DNA of 64,000 nt from Lichtheimia corymbifera B2541 (taxonomy: Eukaryota > Mucoromycota > Mucoromycetes > Mucorales > Lichtheimiaceae), in assembly GCA_000697475.1 (NCBI GenBank), contig JNEU01000518.1, positions 1 through 64,000 of the forward strand, written 5' to 3'. Positions 57,669 to 64,000 of the stretch are shown here, piece after piece; within the stretch, counting starts at the first letter, position 1, and the number at the start of each line of letters is the position of its first letter. Below the pieces are notes generated by a model, which was not told where the DNA came from, ran no database searches, and worked only from the letters and a program-made list of their open reading frames with translations. The translations under genes and the position numbers were made by a program.

Positions 57669-59570
57669 ATGACACAGTCAAATACCCATAACAGGTCTGA
57701 GGACCTTGGATTTCCCAAGTACATGACATTCTGCGCAGTGATAGCTGCGATCTCGGGTTTCAATGTCGGCTGGCATATCAGTATGTAAACAAAATGCATC
57801 ATGCAATGCGAGTGTAAATTCATGTCAAACTCAAAAATTATTTCGGCAATCGTAAACAGGTGTTCCCAACATGCCTGAAGAACTTATCACCAAATGTACT
57901 GAAGGCACTGATCCAATTTCAGGCTTGCCTGCTTGTTTGCCTATGGAGGGACAAACTTGGTATGTGCTTATTCACTCATTGCGGCATAGCGGCTTAAAAA
58001 CCGCGATACCGTAATGAAACATAAAAAGAAAATTTCGAAACTCATCATGCATCGGCCTTTTCCTATTTAGGGGGTAAATGATTCAAGAACAATTCCAGCA
58101 ATAGGACGGTAGTGAAAAACTAACATTTGATCCCAATCCATCAGCTATACTATCGGTGCCTTCGCTTTGGGTGGTCTCTTTGGTAGTTTGGCTACCATGT
58201 TCACCAACCGCATCTTTGGTCGTCGTGACAACATTATGATCTCTTGTGGCTGGTTCATTGCTGGTGGTCTTCTTTCGTCGGTTTCTATTAACATTGGCAT
58301 GGTAATTACAAACTCAAACAAGAAAGCTACCTTCTCCGCCTGCTTTTTTTTGCTAACTCGATGTCGTCATAACAACTACAGTACTCAGTTGGCCGTGCTT
58401 TTGTCGGTATTGGCGCTGGTATGTGCGGCTCCTCGGTTGCTATTTACGTCTCTGAAATCTCTACCAAGAAGAGTCGTGGTGCTCTTGGCTCGCTCTTTGA
58501 ATGCTTCCTCAACTTGGGTATTTTGCTTACCCAAGTTTGTGGTTTGTACATGAGCTATGGTTCCGTTTGGCGTCTTCTTTGGGCCATCCCCAGTTTCATT
58601 GCCGCTCTTCAGCTTGTCGCTATTTTGTTCTTGACTGTGGAGTGCCCTCGTCGCTTGTGTGCTATGCAACAATATGATAAGGCGCGGGACGCCTTGCAAC
58701 GTCTTCGTGGTGATGCTGATATCGAAAACGAATTCCAAATGCTTATTGATGCTCGTCAACGTGAAATTGAGAGCGGTTCCAAGATGATGAGCATTTTCGA
58801 AGTCCTTATGTGCAAGAGCCGAAGAGTCTCGTGGCTCACTCTTATTGTCTGTGTCGTTCAAGCTTACAACCAAGTTGGTGGTGTTGGTCCTATGTCTGGT
58901 ATGTATTTTCTATTGTTTCATTTTTTTAAAGATCCTATGGCTAAACGTGATCCGTTCTTTTTTAGTCTACTCTGTCGGCTTTTTCACTGATACCTTCAAC
59001 GGTGACAATGACCTTGCTACCAAGATTTCGCTTGCCAACGCTACCGGTAACTGTGTTGCCACCTTTATTGCCTTGGCAACCATGCACAAGGTTGGTCGTA
59101 AGGGCTGGATGTTGATCTCTTTGCTCGGTCAAACTATCGCTTCCGTCTTCATTGTCATTGCTTCTACCCTTGGCAACTTGCCCGGCCTTGTTATTACTGG
59201 TGCTATTCTTTTCACCTTCACCTACAGTACCGGTTGTGGTGTCATTCCATGGCTCATTGCTCCCGAGTTGCTTCCACTTTATGCCTTGCCAGCTGGTTCT
59301 GCTCTTGGTAACGCCAGCAACTGGGCTACCAACTTTATCATCAACACTTGCTGGCCTTCCATGAATGCTGCTATGGGTACCTACAGTTTCACCTTCTTTG
59401 CTGGTGTCAACGCTTTCGGTTTCCTCTTTGTGTTGTTCTTCATGCCTGAAACCACTGGCAAGGATCTTGACCACCATGAAGACAAGAATGGCTCTACCGC
59501 CGATTCAGAGCATGATGTCGATCACAAGTCTATTGAACACCATGTCGATCATGTCGAGGTCTCCAAGTGA
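57669..59570 (+). CDS. MFS sugar (hexose-type) transporter
   Basis: Exons 57669..57780, 57860..57959, 58145..58301, 58382..58898, 58966..59570 give 496 aa with 12 predicted membrane segments. Family marks: GRRDNIM after segment 2, RAFVGIGAGM and EISTKKSRGALGSLFE on the cytosolic side, VECPRRL before the central loop, QAYNQVGGVGPMSVYSVGFF in segment 7, and PETTGKDL at the end. Hexose carriers of this family sit in the plasma membrane and move sugars by facilitated diffusion or proton symport; the exact sugar cannot be read. The C-terminal tail is rich in His and Asp (DHHEDKNG, then EHHVDHVEV). Codon choice suggests high expression. All four introns are GT-AG; the second is long for this window (185 nt). 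The join after GQT gives Cys where related carriers usually have Trp. Confidence 0.91.
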
Positions 59571-60729
59571 ACAAGCCCTTCTCCTCGTGATACACATTAA
59601 AGAGCTTACTATCCATTGGATGTGATGATTTTTTAACCTTATACTCTCTTATATTACACACACTTTTCTTTACTCTTTCCTTTCCTTATGTATTATAGCT
59701 GTACCGTTGTAAATATGCATTATTATTGTGAAATCAACACGTCTTTTGGATGATACCTCGTCCTTTTTCCTTAATAAGCCGCTGTTCCATATTTAGAATG
59801 TGTTAATATGCCGACTGATGATCGTTGCACCCAAAATCCCGTTCTTTGTACATTCGTCGGATTTACATCCCCGCAATCAAGTGATACAATGAGGCGCTCT
59901 ATTGCACCAATCGAAGTAAATACACCACATACGCTCTTTTTTGTTTCATATGTAACTGATTTTCCCACACCTATCTCTCCACAAAAGAAAAGGGATATCC
60001 CCCAAAACACCATTTTGGGGTCGTATATCTTTGTATGACCACAACTCGGATTTCCCCACAGCTTCATGAAGCACACAAATCATACCTCTTGTCACCCACC
60101 CCACAGATCCTAAAAAGGGGATCTGTTGGAAACCAAAGAAAGATCTACATGACGCACTTGTCATTTTGACATCTCATCTAAAACCGATGACCGGGTAGTT
60201 GCGTATCACTATCTACTCTCAATCATGTGCTCTGCTCCCTTTTTCCCAGCAGCCCCCAATAACCGGATCAATGAAACTTATATTGCGTACACCAAGAGCT
60301 ATATTTTCCATCACAATGTTCCCACGTGACTATGATGAACATGAATTCAATTTAATCTAGGGGAATGGGAGGAGGGTGTTGATAAATGTCATGTGATGAC
60401 CTTCTGGAATGATCTAAAAAGTAAAAGATGATGTAAGGGCAAAAATAGGGAAATGGAGCAATCAATCAATGTAATGTGATGTTTCGCAAAGCTAATGCAG
60501 ATAGGATCATGGTTGTCAACCAAGTTGAAGACTAGGAAACGCGGTCGTCGTTTGAAAATCATACATCCACCATTTTTGCAGGAACTTGCTCCTTCTCCTT
60601 CTCCCCGCTTTGACACCACAATGATACGCGATCCAATGAGCAAAGAGACCACCAGAAATACTGGGCATGCACTTGAAGAATGTCGAAAGCTGGCGCAGTT
60701 ACTGCAGCAAACAGAATAAACCAACAATG

Positions 60730-61050
60730 GAGCGACTCATTAGCAGCATCGTCAACGTCGCGTGGGTGATCCAAATTGCAGAGGACGTTTGAATAGCCAT
60801 TTCAGCAGCAGCATCAACATCGAGCGAGTGAGCCAAAAGCAGAGGAACTTGATGAAGTCAATGCACCAGCGTCACCAACGCCAAAAGCAGAGGAACTGTG
60901 AGTAGCCAATTCAGCAGCAGCATCGTCAACATTGAGCGAGAGAGCCAAAAGCAGGGGGAGTTTTAACCGGTCAATACAGCGGCATTGTCAGCATACAGTG
61001 AGTGACGCCAAAACAGAGACACTTTTGTGGAGTTCATGCAGCAGCGTTAC
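60730..61050. repeat. Degenerate tandem repeat of about 60-65 bp
   Basis: The words CAGCAGCATCGTCAAC / CAGCAGCATCAACATC / CAGCGTCACCAACG, GAGCGAG and GAGCCAAAAGCAGAGGAACT recur in the same order about five times with changing spacing. It has no long open frame and looks like a decayed minisatellite. Confidence 0.6.
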
Positions 61051-61772
61051 CAACATGATATACCACTTGCAGTGATTTGATCCTTTTCCAGAATACATTG
61101 GAGGCACAAGACAGGCACCAGCAATCCACACCCAATAGAATGCGATCAATATTACTGGATACAAGTCATCGGCGATCATTTACGACGCACATTCACGCTC
61201 TTCGAATCAATCAACCCATCTTACCTCTCCATTGGATGATACAATCCACGTAATCAATACCGAGGATCCATCGTTCTATCATATTGTTCCTGAATACATA
61301 CGACATCATGAGTCAAAAGCGTTTTCGTTCTGAATGGTGCGGTGTTTGGTGTGTATGCTATTTGACAGCAGCGGAGTACAGCAGAGTCAACCTTCCATGA
61401 TATGATGATGCATACATGTCAACTTTTACCTTACCGTACCAATCATGATAACGTGACTTTATCTGATCTATCCCGTATGCTTGACTAAGGTTGCAAAGGA
61501 TCACACTCGCGGATCGGAGGATTACACGGCCCGTGTCACACACACTGTAATTGCGCGCGCTTTGATGCTCCTTTGGCAACAACAACAACAACAACAACAG
61601 GGTCAAGCCGTATTTCCGCTTTGAAGGCAACCCGTTACAAGAATTGATTCCAATCCTATGACACAACGACCCACTATCTTGGCAAGGTTGTACTATTGCA
61701 TAGCCAACGGGGCTGATGCGTGTGTGTACTACGTACATCGGTTGCTTTGACTCATCGCGGGAATAAGGTACG

Positions 61773-61784
61773 TTATATATATTG
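61773..61784 (+). promoter_or_regulatory. TATA-like box of glycosyltransferase 2
   Basis: TTATATATATTG, about 50-60 bases upstream of the ATG at 61834. Confidence 0.45.
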
Positions 61785-61833
61785 AACGTGATCCCTCGTT
61801 TTTCTTTCGCAAAGCTCACAAAGGAAACTAGAT

Positions 61834-63705
61834 ATGACCAGGATATCCATACTGTTTATCATATCCAGTCTGCTATGTCTTGCCGTCAGCAGCAGCAGCA
61901 GCAGCAGCAGTGCCCCATTGGACTCTGGCAACCGTAACGACATCTTCACTGAATTGGATCCAAGCTCTTACTTTCGAAGCTCTCCCAAGAATATTTTATT
62001 TGGCGTAACAATGGGTGGCTCCTCACATTATAGTTGGGTGATGCGTGTCTTGGATGAACTTGATCGCCGAGGACATAATGTCACTTTTGCAACCACAGTA
62101 AAGTACAATGATAATCAAAAGTAGTCATGGTTATACTCATAGGGATGTTTTACTACTACTACTACTACAGGATGACAGTTTACGATTCAGCCGACAACGA
62201 GAGCATATCAAAGCAGTATCAGTGGGACCGCCTCAGATGAATGATCCTCGTTTAGATCTGAGTGAAATGGGATTTCCAATGCCCTTCAGCGTACTCGAAA
62301 CCATGATTGATATTCTGGGCGAACATTATCCAACAAGTAAGCAAAGAACAAGAACAACGACTTTCAGATATTAACGCATGAATCATCTATAGACTATCAC
62401 AGGCTTGTGGACATTATCGAAAAGGAATCAATTGATGCAGTGATTTGTGATCACGTCTCCTATCCGTGCTTTGATGCTGCCAAAAAGACCAACCGGCCTT
62501 TTCTGGTTTCTATGATGGTTAATGAAGCACCAGGTAACGAATCAAAAAGATGTGAAGGGAAAAAAGTAGGATATTGACGTTGCTTGGAAATAGAATCCGA
62601 TTTGCCCTATATCAACAGGAATCCATTTGCCATGGAGGATGGTAACACGCAACGTATGACATACAGTCATCGTTTTTACGATGCGTTCATTTACCCGGTG
62701 AAAGCGTTGTGGCATTTGGGACCAGCTCTGTGGCGATTTAAGCAAAAGTTGGAAGCATTGGATATACCTGTTTTCGAGAGTCGATGGGACAACGCAGTCA
62801 AGTTGGTCAACAATTTGTATGGCATGGATGAACCAAGACCCATGGGACCTTTGGTGGAGCTTGTAGGACCTATCTATAACGATCATTTTGAATCATTGAC
62901 GCCCGAGTTTACCTCTTTCCTTGACGCACACAAGTGTGTGGTGTATGTCGCCTTTGGTCAGCATTCCCAATCCGGTGATAATCAAGAATCAACACGTATA
63001 TTGCAGATGCTACTCAACAATTATGAAGCAGGCGTGTTGGATGGCTTTATTTGGTCAGCAACCAAAGGAACACCCATACCGGATCATGTGACAACTGCAT
63101 CAGGCACCTTATATCAACTTGACAGCCCAGAATTTGCAAAGATTGGCAAGATTGTATCATGGGCACCCCAAACTGGTATTTTGCGACATCCTTCGGTGGT
63201 GGCATTTATTAGTCATAGTGGGCTCATGTCCTTATTCGAAGCCTTGTACCAAGGCAAGCGTATCCTTGCGTATCCGCTACTGACTGATCAATTTGCCAAC
63301 GCCAAACACATCGAACGCGCAGGTGTTGCCTTGAGTATACCCCTTTCTGAAAGGCTGAATGTGAATCGAATGACGGAGCTGTTGGGTCGTGTCGTGGAAG
63401 ATAAGGATGGTTCGATACAACAAGCTGTGAACCGATACGAGGCATTATTCCAAATCCATGGTCGTCGTGGTGTGGATCGAGCAGCAGATATTGTGGAAGA
63501 GGTGCTTTACACCGCGGATAGCCATGGCCGTTTACCCCATCGACATGATATTGCACGCAACTTATCCTTTTTGAAACGCAACAATTATGATCTCTATCTT
63601 GGTTTATTCACCCTCTTTGCATTGCTAGCTGTATTGCTATATCAAATAATCAAACTACTAGTACTACCATCATCATCAAAGCAAAACAAGTTGAAATTAC
63701 AGTAA
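61834..63705 (+). CDS. Membrane UDP-glycosyltransferase (GT1), copy 2
   Basis: Exons 61834..62097, 62171..62336, 62393..62533, 62594..63705 give 560 aa. It is a close paralogue of the gene at 37880-39752: same length, same four exons and the same junction phases, with long blocks of near identity around LVELVGPIYNDHFE and the UDP-binding VSWAPQTGILRHPSVVAFISH, GKRILAYPLLTDQFANAKH. A signal peptide followed by a nine-residue poly-Ser run (AGC repeats) starts the protein; a single membrane segment after KRNNYDLYLGLF ends it, with a Lys-containing tail but without the KxKxx ending of copy 1. Role as for copy 1: sugar transfer to small lipophilic acceptors, probably in the ER. Acceptor unknown. 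It ends 21 bases before the stop of the next, convergent gene. Confidence 0.92.
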
Positions 63706-63726
63706 TAATAAAACAGTTTCTTTTAT

Positions 63727-64000
63727 TCACTCGAGATCCAGCTCGGCATCTGCAGCTAGAATATCTTGTAAACCGGTTGATTGATCATAAAGCTGATTCA
63801 TCCACATGAGATCATCCACAAGGTCTAGCTGTGCATCATCCCATCGTACACTGCCATCATCTGGTTCCGAAGGCATGGTAGCTACATTGATCGGTACTGG
63901 ACCCTCCTCTTCAGGATCATAAATGATCTTGTCTTGACTTGATGATGCTTTGACATATTCAATGGGCTCCACAGCATAGACCACCTTGACTTTTTTGGGT
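63727..64000 (-). CDS. C-terminal part of an unrecognised acidic protein (partial)
   Basis: A minus-strand frame is open from the window end to a stop at 63727, giving 90 residues. It begins PKKVKVVYAVEPIEYV, then becomes strongly acidic (DPEEEGPVP, DDAQLDLVDDLMWMNQLYDQ) and ends AELDLE. No domain is visible. The mix of acidic and bulky hydrophobic residues resembles activation-type or docking segments, but this is only a composition remark. The gene continues beyond the window. Confidence 0.6.
   Translation of the reverse strand, partial: PKKVKVVYAVEPIEYVKASSSQDKIIYDPEEEGPVPINVATMPSEPDDGSVRWDDAQLDLVDDLMWMNQLYDQSTGLQDILAADAELDLE

Larger units (their letters stand above)
59571..61833. other. 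Intergenic region between transporter and glycosyltransferase 2
   Basis: No convincing gene. It includes a degenerate tandem repeat (60730-61050, separate entry) and a (CAA)n tract near 61578-61600. A 153-codon minus frame (61358-61819) runs antisense through the glycosyltransferase promoter and has no motifs. Confidence 0.45.

Noticed and set aside
61358..61819. Open frame of 153 codons (-)
   Set aside because: Covers the promoter of glycosyltransferase 2 in antisense, including a (CAA)n tract read as poly-Leu.

Overview
The window is nuclear DNA of a filamentous fungus. Genes are split by many short GT-AG introns (about 50-75 nt), with a few GC-AG ones. Pyrimidine-rich leaders, A/T-rich gene gaps, a Ty3/Gypsy remnant and several animal-like membrane UDP-glycosyltransferases all fit Mucoromycota. 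A Lichtheimia-like Mucorales species is my inference from gene content, not something I could test. I saw no tRNA, rRNA or CRISPR signal. || Layout. 1-0.6 kb: tail of a Gypsy pol gene and a probable LTR. 0.95-3.5 kb (-): membrane-anchored GH29 alpha-L-fucosidase. 3.8-5.1 kb (-): class II fructose-bisphosphate aldolase. 6.7-10.6 kb: a very large imperfect palindrome with a 79-nt loop, built of about 160/320-bp repeat units. 11.6-13.9 kb (-): acetoacetyl-CoA synthetase. 14.2-15.8 kb (-): a SAM methyltransferase. 17.3-18.8 kb (-): PEX16. 19.6-23.1 kb (+): UvrD/Srs2-type helicase. 23.3-24.8 kb (+): ERT1/AcuK-type zinc-cluster regulator. 25.0-26.5 kb (-): a frame-broken membrane protein gene. 26.6-28.3 kb: a second, smaller inverted repeat and a 320-bp duplicated fragment of ERT1 lying between direct repeats. 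28.4-32.0 kb (+): FIG4 phosphoinositide phosphatase. 32.0-36.1 kb (-): VPS18. 36.8-37.9 kb (+): UTP11. 37.9-39.8 kb (-): UDP-glycosyltransferase 1. 40.8-41.4 kb: a small hypothetical gene. 41.8-42.4 kb: a small Cys-rich secreted protein and a decayed paralogue. 42.7-44.6 kb (+): TLDc/RTC5 protein. 44.9-46.9 kb (+): GH18 chitinase. 47.2-48.8 kb (-): pepsin-fold protein lacking one catalytic Asp. 48.8-53.9 kb: gene-poor. 53.9-55.2 kb (+): MINPP-like histidine phosphatase. 57.7-59.6 kb (+): hexose-type MFS transporter. 61.8-63.7 kb (+): UDP-glycosyltransferase 2. 63.7 kb to the end (-): the 3' part of an unrecognised gene. || Themes. Several genes serve carbon use and gluconeogenesis (aldolase, acetoacetyl-CoA synthetase, PEX16, ERT1, hexose transporter). 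Three act on the vacuole or endolysosome (FIG4, VPS18, RTC5-like). Others act outside the cell or in the secretory pathway (fucosidase, chitinase, pepsin-like protein, phosphatase, two glycosyltransferases). Nothing shows co-regulation; the order looks like ordinary eukaryotic gene order. || The least ordinary parts are the giant palindrome, the ERT1 segmental copy with its flanking repeats, a 4-nt microexon and unusual splice donors, and enzymes with altered catalytic residues. Exon coordinates were derived by eye from reading frame and splice consensus; every multi-exon model given as complete sums to a whole number of codons.
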